A stretch of 64,000 nucleotides of DNA, from positions 62,001 to 126,000 of the forward strand of contig MWCY01000001.1 in the NCBI GenBank assembly GCA_002070275.1. The letters run 5' to 3'. Under the pieces are notes generated by a model that did no database searches, was not told the origin of the DNA, and saw nothing but the letters and a program-made list of their open reading frames with translations. Positions 1-8,448 of the stretch are shown piece by piece. The first letter of the stretch is position 1. Every line of letters starts with the position of its first letter. This DNA comes from Candidatus Hydrogenedentes bacterium ADurb.Bin170 (GTDB lineage: Bacteria; Hydrogenedentota; Hydrogenedentia; Hydrogenedentales; CAITNO01). A program made the position numbers and the translations under genes.

Positions 1-1
1 G

Positions 2-700
2 GCGCCGCCTTCACCTGTATACCTTTTTCTGAACCCTTTCATGATCACAGAAGAAGAACGCAATCTGTTGCACGCCCGACTGGCAGGCGAAGAAGCGTGT
101 GCCATCTGGCTTTATGCGCCGGGGTACTTCGGAGCGGAGTCCGGGATGGAAGGTATGTCCAGACTGGTGGGAATGGATATCCAGCCCTTTAAAGAGCCTG
201 CTTCCGGTGAATCCGTGTATATTCTGTCGGGCCTGTATATGCCGCCTGATCAGCCTTTCGGCTCGAAGACCCTGTGGAACCCGCTTTTCTTTATACCGCC
301 CCATGACGATCTGGATCTTCTGGCACACTACACCTCGGATAAAGATAAGGGCAGCATTGCCATAAGGACTTTTCCGGAGAACTGGACATCTCTTTTTATC
401 GCTACTCCCGAGCTGAGCCCCGCACTGCTGAGGGAATTGATGGTGCTGCTGGAACAGCCGATCTTAACCAATGACGCTGAAGATATCTGGTATGACACCG
501 TTTATGCACGAAATAATCTTATGACCATCCACAGCAATCAGGCCGGGCGCCGTTCTTTCTCTTTCGGTCAGTATTATGATATCGAAGATCTTTTTGATTC
601 ATCCATGTCCTGGTTTCAAAAAGACACAATTCTGCTGACCATGCGTACGGGCGAGACGCGTGTTCTTCAGAAAAAAATAATAGAGACCGAAAAACGATGA
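2..700 (+). CDS. C-terminal part of a beta-galactosidase-like glycoside hydrolase (cut by window edge)
   Basis: The reading frame is open to the left edge, so this is the end of a longer gene; the first ATG at 41 is probably internal. The visible part resembles the beta-galactosidase trimerisation (GATase-like) and C-terminal region of large GH42-like proteins of PVC-type bacteria. A strand ending in WLYAPGYF is followed by a segment with MSRLVGMDI. Near the end, DTVYARNNLMTIHSNQAGRR resembles the usual phrase about the residue at a carbohydrate-enzyme C-terminus, and the final beta-domain carries VEDLF-like spacing (DIEDLFDSS). The catalytic barrel must lie outside the window, so substrate and activity cannot be judged. 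The next gene starts 93 bp downstream. The family call rests on remembered motif style, not on a search. Confidence 0.6.
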   Translation, partial: APPSPVYLFLNPFMITEEERNLLHARLAGEEACAIWLYAPGYFGAESGMEGMSRLVGMDIQPFKEPASGESVYILSGLYMPPDQPFGSKTLWNPLFFIPPHDDLDLLAHYTSDKDKGSIAIRTFPENWTSLFIATPELSPALLRELMVLLEQPILTNDAEDIWYDTVYARNNLMTIHSNQAGRRSFSFGQYYDIEDLFDSSMSWFQKDTILLTMRTGETRVLQKKIIETEKR

Positions 701-793
701 TGGCAGGCAGCGCCATGCCGACGCCTGTTCTTCAATATTTCTGAATGCCTGATTTCAATTTACCCGGATGAACAGAGAAAGAAGAGAGGAACC

Positions 794-3757
794 ATGCTGA
801 ATGTGGACCGCAGATCCGCTCTCTGCCGTTTCATTTTTTACGGCTGGCTCTTTTTTCTGGTTCTTGCGCTGATTCCCTGGACCGCAAATCCTGTCAAGCC
901 GATTAAAGACCTGGTCACAGCAGCAGCAGCTCTTGCCGTCTGTGCTGCCGGGATCGGGCTGCTGCCCCGCACTGTCGGTGATATGCGGAAAAAACTCTCG
1001 CCGCCCCTCTGTATTCTGGGACTGTGGCTTTGCTGGTCTGTCGTTTCGGCATTGGCGTCACGGCATCACTGGCTTGCGGTGGATGAACTCCGCATTCTTA
1101 TACCGTGGCTTGTTCTGTCATTTTATGCTTCTTTTCTGTTTCACAGTGGGCAAAGCAGAAAGACGCTTGCGCTGGTGATTTGCCTGGCTGTCTGCCTTTC
1201 CAGTTTATATGGACTCTGCCAGTATCTGGGCTTCGATCCATTTCCCTGGGTTACCCGGGACATAGAGGAGTACCGGGGGCTTCCCGCCACCTTCGGCAAC
1301 CCGAATTTTGCAGGACACAGCCTTATTCTCGTTATCATAGTGGCGGCGGGTCTTATCGCTGCGGCACCCCGCAGTGCGGCCTGGCTGCTTCTTCCGCTGC
1401 CGTTGTTTCACCTTTACCAGACGCATATGCGCGGCGCATTGCTTGCTTTGGGCGCAGCCGTTCTGCTGGTTCTTCTCTATGTCTTTTTCCGCAACAGACC
1501 GGGCAGCTCCCTGAAGAAAATATCGTGCCTTTTTGCTGTACTGCTGCTGATTGCTCTGGCAGGGCTCGCCTTTCTGCTGCCTCTCTCCAAAAAGATGTCC
1601 GGATACTATTTTCCAACGGGTGGCTCTCTGATTCTGCGCTACAACGGCTATTACGGTGCTGCCCGTATGGCACTCGATCATCCGATTTTAGGTGTAGGCC
1701 CCGGGAATTACAGCCCGGAGAATATACCTTACTGGACTTTTTATGAAAGACGGTGGTTCGCCGACCAGAACAAGCGGAATACACACGTGCACTGTGATTT
1801 GCTTGAAAGCGCTGTGGAGACCGGGTTTCCCGGCATGATTCTTCATCTTCTTCTTTTTATTCTCCTGATTGTGCAATCGTTATACGTTGCTTTTGAATCC
1901 GGAGAGCTCGAAAAACGGCGGTGGGGAGTGATTTTTGCAGCATTTTTCCTGGCATTTTTGGTGGATGGACTTTTTGGATTCAACCTGCGCATCCCTGTTT
2001 CAGGAGCACTTTTTTATCTCGCTGTCGGTGTTTTCAGTGCCTTCTGGCATGAAAGTACCGAGAATAATCAGGGAAGGCAGGAACGCCCGTCCCCGTCAGC
2101 AGTGCCCGACAGAGGGCGCCTTCCGGAGCTTCCTCCACAAAAAAGGCTTTTTATGGGGCTCATCAGCATAGGGCTTGTGTCGGTGTCTCTGGGCTGTGCC
2201 TGGTGGGCGCTTCGGGTTTTTCAGGGGGAACTGGACTGGTACCGCGGGAACAGTGCTCTTGCCTGGGCGGAAAGAAATTCCGGAGATGCGCAAGTGCGCC
2301 CGGTGCTTTTAAAAGCGGAATCTGCTGCTGCCCGTGGTTTTAAAAAATGCTTCTGGGACACGCGGTACAGTAATTTACTGGGGCATATTGCTCTGAAAAA
2401 AGGCGATACCGATCAGGCAATTGTTTATTACACCCATTCGCATGAGATGGATCCGTATCATCCGCATACGGCTGCCAATCTGGCACGGGCGTGGCTCAGC
2501 CGGAGCATGCAGACGATGGGGAGAGAGAGTTCGCTCGCTGATCTGGAAAAGAATGCGCAAGGGCTGGAAACGGCAGAAAAGCATGCGCGTTATGCAGCCG
2601 TTTATTGCCCTGAATCTCCTTATGTGCAGGATGTCCTCTGGCGGATTGTCCGTGCAGAAGCACAGCTTGCAGAAATGAGAGGCGAGGATGCGGTGCCTCT
2701 TTGGAAAGAAACCCGGGATCTTATTAATGTGCATCTGCGGGATGTTCCTCTGGATTTGCCTGCCGCCCGCCGTGCGTTGTTTTCTGCCTGTATCAAACTT
2801 GATGACCTCGATACCGTTGAATCTGTTTTGACCCCTCTTGCCGAAGATCAGTCTTTGTCGTCGGAGTTCTGGGAGTTTTACAGACGTTTTGCCCGGGAAA
2901 AAGGACAGATGGATCACTATCTGGATGCCCTGTTGAAGCAGTGCGCAAGGGCGTTGTCGGAGAAATCAGATCGCTTTGTTCTTCTCTTTGGTTACCTGAG
3001 TGCTGCCTGGGCAGAAGTATATACGGCGGAAGGAGGGCTGGATTTTTACATAGACGAGGCGTTGCGCCATTTCCCCGAGAGCCTGGCATTGTGGGCACTT
3101 GCGATCCGCGCTGTGCCGCCTGAAGAAGCGGGGGCGGTACTGAAAGAAAAAACAAACAGGACAGGAAGCAGTTCCTGTCCGGAGTTCATTAAGTTGTTTG
3201 CCGCTGAACCCCAGGACGAAAAAAGTGTGACTCAATCAGCTTCGCTTCTTGCCCGGGAAGCCATGCAAGGCGGTGACAGCTCTGTGATTGGAGACCTTGC
3301 AGTTTTTGCTGATGTCCTTTTGCGCAGGACAGAGTCGCTTGCTCTTGAATCGGGCGCAAAGGCGGGCATTTATGCCAATCTGGCTACTGTTTATCTGGAA
3401 GGTGCTTTGTGGGAAGAAGCGGACAGATATTTTGCACAGGCAATAGCCCTGGTTCCTCCTGCCTCTTCAGCACGGCTTAAAGCCTCCCGATCCCGGGCGC
3501 TGGAGCAGCTGGGCAGATTGCCTGAAGCGCTGCAGCTCAGCCGGGAGGCGTGGCAGCAAATGCCCGACGATCCGCTGGTGCTCCTGATCCACGGGCGCAT
3601 TCTTCGCCTGACAAAACAGAATGCGGAGGCGGCTGCGCTGCTTGAAAAGGCTGCGGGGCGATTTCCGGCCGGATCCCCTCTGCAGCGGCAGGCACACTAT
3701 GAGCGGGCGCTTGCAGAACAACACACAGCAGCACCGGCAGCGGGGAAGGGGGAGTGA
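794..3757 (+). CDS. O-antigen ligase (Wzy/WaaL-type) membrane protein fused to TPR repeats
   Basis: A 987-residue inner-membrane protein. Residues 1 to about 430 form some 10-12 hydrophobic segments with the Wzy_C/O-antigen ligase signature: a loop with ILGVGPGNYSPEN near residue 300, followed by THVHCDLLESAVETG. This family joins or polymerises lipid-linked oligosaccharides, or in PglL-like members transfers glycans to protein, on the periplasmic side. After one more membrane segment near 455, residues 480-980 are helical TPR-like repeats (for example GDTDQAIVYYTHSHEMDPYH and ALWEEADRYFAQAIALVP), probably periplasmic. The start has a good AGAGAGGA ribosome site. The next gene begins 2 bp after the stop and is also a TPR protein, so the two are likely co-expressed. 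The actual acceptor (LPS, exopolysaccharide or protein) is not visible. Confidence 0.85.
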   Translation: MLNVDRRSALCRFIFYGWLFFLVLALIPWTANPVKPIKDLVTAAAALAVCAAGIGLLPRTVGDMRKKLSPPLCILGLWLCWSVVSALASRHHWLAVDELRILIPWLVLSFYASFLFHSGQSRKTLALVICLAVCLSSLYGLCQYLGFDPFPWVTRDIEEYRGLPATFGNPNFAGHSLILVIIVAAGLIAAAPRSAAWLLLPLPLFHLYQTHMRGALLALGAAVLLVLLYVFFRNRPGSSLKKISCLFAVLLLIALAGLAFLLPLSKKMSGYYFPTGGSLILRYNGYYGAARMALDHPILGVGPGNYSPENIPYWTFYERRWFADQNKRNTHVHCDLLESAVETGFPGMILHLLLFILLIVQSLYVAFESGELEKRRWGVIFAAFFLAFLVDGLFGFNLRIPVSGALFYLAVGVFSAFWHESTENNQGRQERPSPSAVPDRGRLPELPPQKRLFMGLISIGLVSVSLGCAWWALRVFQGELDWYRGNSALAWAERNSGDAQVRPVLLKAESAAARGFKKCFWDTRYSNLLGHIALKKGDTDQAIVYYTHSHEMDPYHPHTAANLARAWLSRSMQTMGRESSLADLEKNAQGLETAEKHARYAAVYCPESPYVQDVLWRIVRAEAQLAEMRGEDAVPLWKETRDLINVHLRDVPLDLPAARRALFSACIKLDDLDTVESVLTPLAEDQSLSSEFWEFYRRFAREKGQMDHYLDALLKQCARALSEKSDRFVLLFGYLSAAWAEVYTAEGGLDFYIDEALRHFPESLALWALAIRAVPPEEAGAVLKEKTNRTGSSSCPEFIKLFAAEPQDEKSVTQSASLLAREAMQGGDSSVIGDLAVFADVLLRRTESLALESGAKAGIYANLATVYLEGALWEEADRYFAQAIALVPPASSARLKASRSRALEQLGRLPEALQLSREAWQQMPDDPLVLLIHGRILRLTKQNAEAAALLEKAAGRFPAGSPLQRQAHYERALAEQHTAAPAAGKGE

Positions 3758-3758
3758 T

Positions 3759-4571
3759 ATGAATAAAACGCGGATCAGGGAGAAAGAAGATTCTGCACCG
3801 GTGTCAGACACAGAAAAAATAAAAGTGCCTGCTTCCCTGTTTTCTTTTACAGGAGTCCTGTGCATTATTTCAATGATCGGAATACTGGGAATGCTTCTGT
3901 ATTTTTCAGAATCGGGTGAAGCATTTCTGTCTGCCCGCGATGATTCTGTTGGTGAGGTATTGATGAAGCGGGGAGACCGGCTGGTGCGGGCAGGAAGTGA
4001 TAAGGAAGCTCTGGCTTATTATGAGAAAGCACTGGCGGCCCGTTTTGCAGGTGCTCAAAATAAAACGCATACCTTTGAAGCAGCAGGTCTGATTCTCTGG
4101 AAGCAGGGACACTTTGACCGGGCAAAGGACTATCTGAGCAGATCGCTTCAAGGGTATCAGCCGACAGAAGAACCTTATGAAGCCCTGATTGATATTCTGC
4201 TTAAAGAAGGACATGCGGAAGAGGCAGCGTCGCTGCTGGAAGACTGGCGGTCGGTTCGGGATGAAGCGGCAGATCCGTGGCAGAGCGATAAAGTGCTGCT
4301 GGCTTCAGGAAAAGCAGCGGCTGCGCTCGGCAAAGAGGAGGAGGCGCTCCGGCTTTTTCAGCAAGGAGCTGAGCAGGGAGGCGCCCCGGAATTCTCTGCC
4401 TGCCTGGCACTGTATTATGCGAAAGCAGGAGACCGTGAAAAAGCGATCTCCTGCTTGAAACGTTATTTTCTCAGAGGCGGCCAGGGGGAAAAGTTCCGGG
4501 CGCTTTATGATGCTCTTCTTTCAGATAAACCAAATCCGGATTCAGAATTGCTGTCTCTTTTTACGCATTGA
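3759..4571 (+). CDS. membrane-anchored TPR protein
   Basis: This is a 270-residue protein. I chose the ATG at 3759 because it directly follows the upstream stop and a GGGGAAGGGGGA purine run; a longer frame starting at 3621 would overlap the upstream gene heavily. Residues 1-25 are charged and cytosolic. One hydrophobic segment (about 28-48, VPASLFSFTGVLCIISMIG) anchors the protein, and the rest is TPR-like helix pairs such as GSDKEALAYYEKALAAR and GHFDRAKDYLSRSLQGY. TPRs are protein-interaction scaffolds. The tight coupling with the O-antigen ligase suggests a partner in glycan assembly at the membrane, which is inference. No enzymatic motif is visible. Confidence 0.75.
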   Translation: MNKTRIREKEDSAPVSDTEKIKVPASLFSFTGVLCIISMIGILGMLLYFSESGEAFLSARDDSVGEVLMKRGDRLVRAGSDKEALAYYEKALAARFAGAQNKTHTFEAAGLILWKQGHFDRAKDYLSRSLQGYQPTEEPYEALIDILLKEGHAEEAASLLEDWRSVRDEAADPWQSDKVLLASGKAAAALGKEEEALRLFQQGAEQGGAPEFSACLALYYAKAGDREKAISCLKRYFLRGGQGEKFRALYDALLSDKPNPDSELLSLFTH

Positions 4572-4589
4572 TCTTCTGCGTGCGCCCGG

Positions 4590-6188
4590 TCAACAATCAG
4601 CAGGCTGCTGTCCGTTTCTGTACCGGCGCAGCAGGAAGTATTCAAAACTGTCCAGCAGCGCCACATAGGACGCAGTAATAATATTTTCTGAAACGCCGAC
4701 TGTGGACCAGCTGTCTCCGGGATCAGAAGTCTCAATGAGCACTCGGGTTTTAGCCTGAGTTGCCAGTTTCCCATCAAGAATGCGCACCTTATAATCTTCC
4801 AGATGCATTTCTTCAATAGCGGGGTAATGGGATTTCAGGGCTTTGCGCAGTGCATTGTTCATGGCATCGACAGGACCGTCACCTTCTGCGACCGTATGGA
4901 CAATTTCACCGCCCGGCAGTTCAAGTTTTACAGTCACTTCTGAAAGGGTCGGCCCGTCCGTACGCGGCTGATTGACCCGTGCATGGTAGCCCAGTGTTTT
5001 AAAGAGAAACGGCGTCTGATTCAGCACGCGGCGGATGATCAGAAGGAGCGAAGCGTCCGCTCCTTCGAACTCATAGCCTTTGTTCTCAAGTTCTTTGATC
5101 TGGCGCAGAATTTCGCTGGTATGCGGGCTGTCCTTTTCCAGATGGATGCCCAGTTCTTCCGCTTTCTGAATCAGGCTGGATCTGCCGGCAAGTTCACTGA
5201 CTGCGATACGGGTAAAATTGCCGACCAGTTCAGGTTTTACATGTTCATAACTGGTTTTGTTTTTCTTTACCGCATCGGCATGCATGCCGCCCTTATGCGT
5301 GAAGGCATTTTTTCCGACATACGGCGCATGATCGCGAAGTGCCATGTTTGCAAGTTCCGCAATAAAATGGGAGCGACGGGTCAATTGTGCCAGCTGCTCG
5401 GCAGAGATGACGTCATAGCCCATCTTCAATTGCAGTCCGGGAATTACAGTACAAAGATTTACATTGCCGCATCGTTCGCCATAACCGTTCATGGTTCCCT
5501 GAACCTGTTCCGCTCCGGCTTTGACCGAGGCAAAAACGCTGGCGACAGCCGTGCCGCTGTCATTGTGCGGATGAATGCCCACCTGAGTGCCCGGTATCCG
5601 CGCAACGGCTGCACGGGTCATCTCCGCAATGGCGTCCGGCAGCTGTCCGCCGTTTGTATCGCAGAGAACGACAGATTCCGCGCCTGCTTCGGCTGCACAT
5701 TGAAGCACAGTCAGTGCATATTCCGGATCTTCCAGATAACCGTCAAAGAAATGTTCTGCATCCAGAAAAACACGTCGGCCATTGGCTTTCAGCCAGGCGA
5801 CAGATTCGGAGACCAGTTTAAGATTGTCTTCCAGCGAGATCCGCAGGACATCCTTGACCTGAGAGACGATGCTCTTCGCAAAAATAGTGACTACCGGGCA
5901 GCCTGTCTGAATAAGCGCTTTCAGATTCGGATCCTCGTCACAACTGTATTTGATGTGGCGCGTGCTGCCGAAAGCGGCCATAACACTGTGTTTCAGGTCA
6001 AGATCTTTGACCTGCTCAAAAAGCATTGCTGCCTTGGGGTTGGAGCCCGGCTGACCGCCTTCAATAAAGTCAATGCCCAGCGCATCCAGCGTTTTGACTA
6101 CCAGAAGCTGGTCTTCTGATGAAAATTTGATGCCCGGACCCTGGGCACCGTCTCTTAACGTTGTATCGTAAATAAAGATTTTTTTCAT
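4590..6188 (-). CDS. cimA: (R)-citramalate synthase
   Basis: Condenses pyruvate and acetyl-CoA to citramalate, the entry to threonine-independent isoleucine synthesis. At 532 residues it has the length of the CimA branch of the isopropylmalate/homocitrate synthase family. The N-terminal HMGL-like TIM barrel opens with the metal-binding signature DTTLRDGAQGPG (residues 8-19) and carries HPHNDSGTA near 205 and the THKGGMHADAV motif near 295. The C-terminal third (about 395-520) is the LeuA dimerisation/allosteric domain. DGAQ and an early GGQPGSN phrase are typical of CimA rather than LeuA. The start at 6188 follows AGGAAG. Its partner for the later steps may be the isopropylmalate dehydrogenase-type enzyme at 13282. 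The convergent neighbour ends only 18 bp away. Confidence 0.9.
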   Translation of the reverse strand: MKKIFIYDTTLRDGAQGPGIKFSSEDQLLVVKTLDALGIDFIEGGQPGSNPKAAMLFEQVKDLDLKHSVMAAFGSTRHIKYSCDEDPNLKALIQTGCPVVTIFAKSIVSQVKDVLRISLEDNLKLVSESVAWLKANGRRVFLDAEHFFDGYLEDPEYALTVLQCAAEAGAESVVLCDTNGGQLPDAIAEMTRAAVARIPGTQVGIHPHNDSGTAVASVFASVKAGAEQVQGTMNGYGERCGNVNLCTVIPGLQLKMGYDVISAEQLAQLTRRSHFIAELANMALRDHAPYVGKNAFTHKGGMHADAVKKNKTSYEHVKPELVGNFTRIAVSELAGRSSLIQKAEELGIHLEKDSPHTSEILRQIKELENKGYEFEGADASLLLIIRRVLNQTPFLFKTLGYHARVNQPRTDGPTLSEVTVKLELPGGEIVHTVAEGDGPVDAMNNALRKALKSHYPAIEEMHLEDYKVRILDGKLATQAKTRVLIETSDPGDSWSTVGVSENIITASYVALLDSFEYFLLRRYRNGQQPADC

Positions 6189-6314
6189 GGTTTATGTGCT
6201 TCCTAATACAATACTCCCCTGATCGGATGTTGGAAAAGTCGTGTGATCCTCTGCAAAATGAGCCACACGCCGCATAGTATAACAAAAATCGGGCCGGACT
6301 GCCTAACGCCGGAT

Positions 6315-7538
6315 TCAGAAAGAGAGCGTTTCTTCTTTCAGAAAGTCAACGGTGAGGCGGTGCCCGTCAGGAATCATGATGCCGCTGGACAAGGCGGCGC
6401 CTTCTCCATAAGCGGCAGATTCTCCCGGCTGAATACCCGGACCGCAGAGTGCAAAGGGTACAGCTCCGGATGCATGGGTCTTGGTACTGATGAGGGTAAA
6501 ATGGTCGGGCGCAACCAGTATACGGCAGTCTTTTCTGTCTGCTGCATAAGCGATGACAGGCGCCACAACTTTCGCGTCAAAATCTTCTATCGCCTGAATT
6601 TTCAAAGGAATACTGCCCTGATGTGCGGCTTCATCAGGTGCTTCCACATGGAGGTATACAAAATCATGTTCTTCCAGAGCATTAAGCGCCGCTGCCACTT
6701 TCCCCGCATAATTGGTATCGATCCAGCCGGTGGCGCCTTCCACATGAAGCACTTCAAGCCCCGCGCAGACACCTATGCCCTTGACCAGATCGACGGCAGA
6801 GATCACGGCGCCACTGACACCGAAGCGATCCCGGTAGGATTCCAGCGTAAGCGCCCGCCCCTGACCCCAGGGCCACAGAGATACTGCCGGAAGTTTACCG
6901 GAGGCGATGCGCGCCACATTGACAGGATGCTCCTGTAATGCTTTTTGTGATGCCTGCATGAGTGCGATAAGCAGATCGGCAGCAGCGCCCTGAGGCAGGA
7001 AGGGCTCGAAGGATTGCCCAGTAATATTATGCGGAGGTTCGCATACCGCCTGCGCCAGATCTTCGACCGTGCAGCCGCTGTCAGCTTTCAGTATGCCTGT
7101 ATGACGATAGCTGACGCCGCAATGGAGACGGATCGGGAAAGAGGCGGAGAGTTCCTTATCCAGATGATGGATTAATTCCGACGCTTCTTCAGTGGTGATG
7201 TGACCGGCTGTAAAGTCTTTCATTACGCCGTCCGACAGCGTAACAAGATTGCAGCGGAAGGCAACTTCATCGGCGGCAAGAGTGATGCCCTGGCTTGCCG
7301 CTTCGATCGCCGCCCGCCCGGAAAAGGAAACACGGGGATCATACCCGAACAGAGAAAGATTGCCTACATCACTGCCCGGAGGCATCCCTTCGGGGATGGG
7401 GCAGAAAAGGCCGGTCACTCCCATACGGGCAACACGATCCATGTTGGGCGTATGAGCGGCTTCGATCGGTGTTCTGCCCTGGCACGCATCCAGAGGATGG
7501 TCAGCCATGCCGTCACCAAGCAGAATGATGTATTTCAT
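6315..7538 (-). CDS. apgM: 2,3-bisphosphoglycerate-independent phosphoglycerate mutase, archaeal (ApgM) type
   Basis: Interconverts 3- and 2-phosphoglycerate in glycolysis/gluconeogenesis without the bisphosphoglycerate cofactor. The 407-residue length matches the ApgM branch of the alkaline-phosphatase superfamily. Metal and nucleophile motifs are present: GDGMADHPL (residues 8-16), a Ser nucleophile in PPGSDVGNLSLFGYDP (Ser56), HVEAPDEAAHQG near 300, and LVAPDHFTL near 345. The start at 7538 is preceded by GGGAGAAG at good spacing. The family also includes phosphonopyruvate decarboxylase-like relatives, but the motif set fits ApgM. It sits 127 bp upstream of cimA on the same strand with no clear terminator between them, so partial co-transcription is possible. 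Confidence 0.9.
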   Translation of the reverse strand: MKYIILLGDGMADHPLDACQGRTPIEAAHTPNMDRVARMGVTGLFCPIPEGMPPGSDVGNLSLFGYDPRVSFSGRAAIEAASQGITLAADEVAFRCNLVTLSDGVMKDFTAGHITTEEASELIHHLDKELSASFPIRLHCGVSYRHTGILKADSGCTVEDLAQAVCEPPHNITGQSFEPFLPQGAAADLLIALMQASQKALQEHPVNVARIASGKLPAVSLWPWGQGRALTLESYRDRFGVSGAVISAVDLVKGIGVCAGLEVLHVEGATGWIDTNYAGKVAAALNALEEHDFVYLHVEAPDEAAHQGSIPLKIQAIEDFDAKVVAPVIAYAADRKDCRILVAPDHFTLISTKTHASGAVPFALCGPGIQPGESAAYGEGAALSSGIMIPDGHRLTVDFLKEETLSF

Positions 7539-7702
7539 TGAAAACTTCTCCCGGTCTGCCGGAGCACTGTTCTTAACTGGAATGAGCGTGAGATCCCCCG
7601 GCGACTCGTATACGGTACCATGATAACGCTGTTAAGAGCAAGAAGATTCCTGCGTAGCCATCCGATCACATCAGAACTGCAGGCGAAGTACCGGGATAAA
7701 AA

Positions 7703-7731
7703 AGAGCGACGGCAACCGAAGTTGCCGCCGC
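7703..7731 (-). terminator. rho-independent terminator of the pilin gene
   Basis: Read on the minus strand, an 11-bp stem (one G-U pair) closes a perfect TTCG tetraloop and is followed by TCTTTTTTATC. The stem arms are 7706-7716 and 7721-7731. It lies 33 bp after the pilin stop and separates the pilin transcript from apgM. Confidence 0.9.
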
Positions 7732-7764
7732 AAAATTACACGATCAGAAATAAGTCTGAGTTTA

Positions 7765-8220
7765 TCAGATGGGGGTGCTGTCCGCGTCTGCAGCTGCACC
7801 GGTGGCGAAGCGAATGATACCGCTGGCATCTACGAAGAAATAGCGGATACCGGTTACGCCATCATTGTTGGGGTTAGCTGTGCACGTGAAGTTCTGGAAA
7901 AGACCATTAGCATCGGCTTCAGCACCAGCCAAATTGTAATCATAGCCCTGCAGGGTGTCGTCATTGGCTGCGATTTCAAGATCCAGGAAGGAAGGTCCGG
8001 CTGCAGGTTCTCTCAGCTCGACCCATGTATCAGCATAGCCTCTGTTGGCAGCGGCAAAGGCGGTCTGCGCACCGACGATGGTCTTCAGGTTGCCGATAGC
8101 GGCGGCTTCGTTGGACTGCAGTCTGGAACGAAGCAGGTTGGGGATGGCGATGGCTGCGATAATGGCAATAATGGCCACCACAATCATCAGTTCGATCAGC
8201 GTAAAGCCTTTGTTCTTCAT
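7765..8220 (-). CDS. type IV major pilin / pseudopilin (PilA/GspG-like)
   Basis: A 151-residue prepilin. The start at 8220 follows a strong GGAGG and gives a short basic leader (MKNKG) cut before Phe by prepilin peptidase. The mature N-terminus begins FTLIELMIVVAIIAIIAAIA, with Glu5 and the long hydrophobic helix that packs in the pilus core. The C-terminal globular part (about 60-151) has two cysteine-poor beta stretches ending in GIRYFFVDASGIIRFATG. The glycine after the basic residues and the Ala/Asn-rich linker NLLRSRLQSNEAAAIGNLKT match the type IVa pilin/pseudopilin group common in Myxococcota and PVC-like phyla. The gene stands alone between a sigma-54 promoter and a strong terminator, suggesting a highly expressed structural pilin. 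The prepilin peptidase is at 29023. Confidence 0.9.
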   Translation of the reverse strand: MKNKGFTLIELMIVVAIIAIIAAIAIPNLLRSRLQSNEAAAIGNLKTIVGAQTAFAAANRGYADTWVELREPAAGPSFLDLEIAANDDTLQGYDYNLAGAEADANGLFQNFTCTANPNNDGVTGIRYFFVDASGIIRFATGAAADADSTPI

Positions 8221-8289
8221 AGCGATACCTCCATGTTGGTTGTTTGGAACAAAGCACACACAAACAAAAAACTGTCTGCCTAATTTATG

Positions 8290-8306
8290 AGCAAATGTTG
8301 TGCCAA
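8290..8306 (-). promoter_or_regulatory. sigma-54 (RpoN) -24/-12 promoter of the pilin gene
   Basis: The minus strand reads TTGGCACAACATTTGCT: the -24 GG and -12 GC are separated by exactly 10 bp, a near-consensus RpoN site. The transcript would start near 8279, giving a leader of about 60 nt. Upstream, the octamer TATTCGCA occurs twice in tandem (8333-8340 and 8342-8349), a possible activator (PilR/NtrC-type) site centred about 60 bp upstream of the start. Confidence 0.85.
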
Positions 8307-8422
8307 AGTTATTTTAATGCAATACTTGAAGATATTCGCAGTATTCGCATGAAATGTGCTGCAGAAGATAGGGGAAATTGATCCTGCTTTACAAAAAAAC
8401 GGCACAAATTACAAATTGTTGT

Positions 8423-8448
8423 CAAAAAAAAGCCTCCCTGGCAGGGCT
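8423..8448 (-). terminator. terminator overlapping the nadA stop codon
   Basis: On the minus strand, AGCCCTGCCAGGGAGGCT (8431-8448) folds as an imperfect hairpin (AGCC/GGCT base, one bulge) followed by a run of eight T residues. The stop codon of nadA (8447-8449) lies in its 5' arm. Confidence 0.65.

Noticed and set aside
4983-6119. 378-residue plus-strand ORF antisense to cimA
   Set aside because: It lies entirely inside a convincing cimA gene, has no recognisable motif and no ribosome site; it is a codon-bias shadow.
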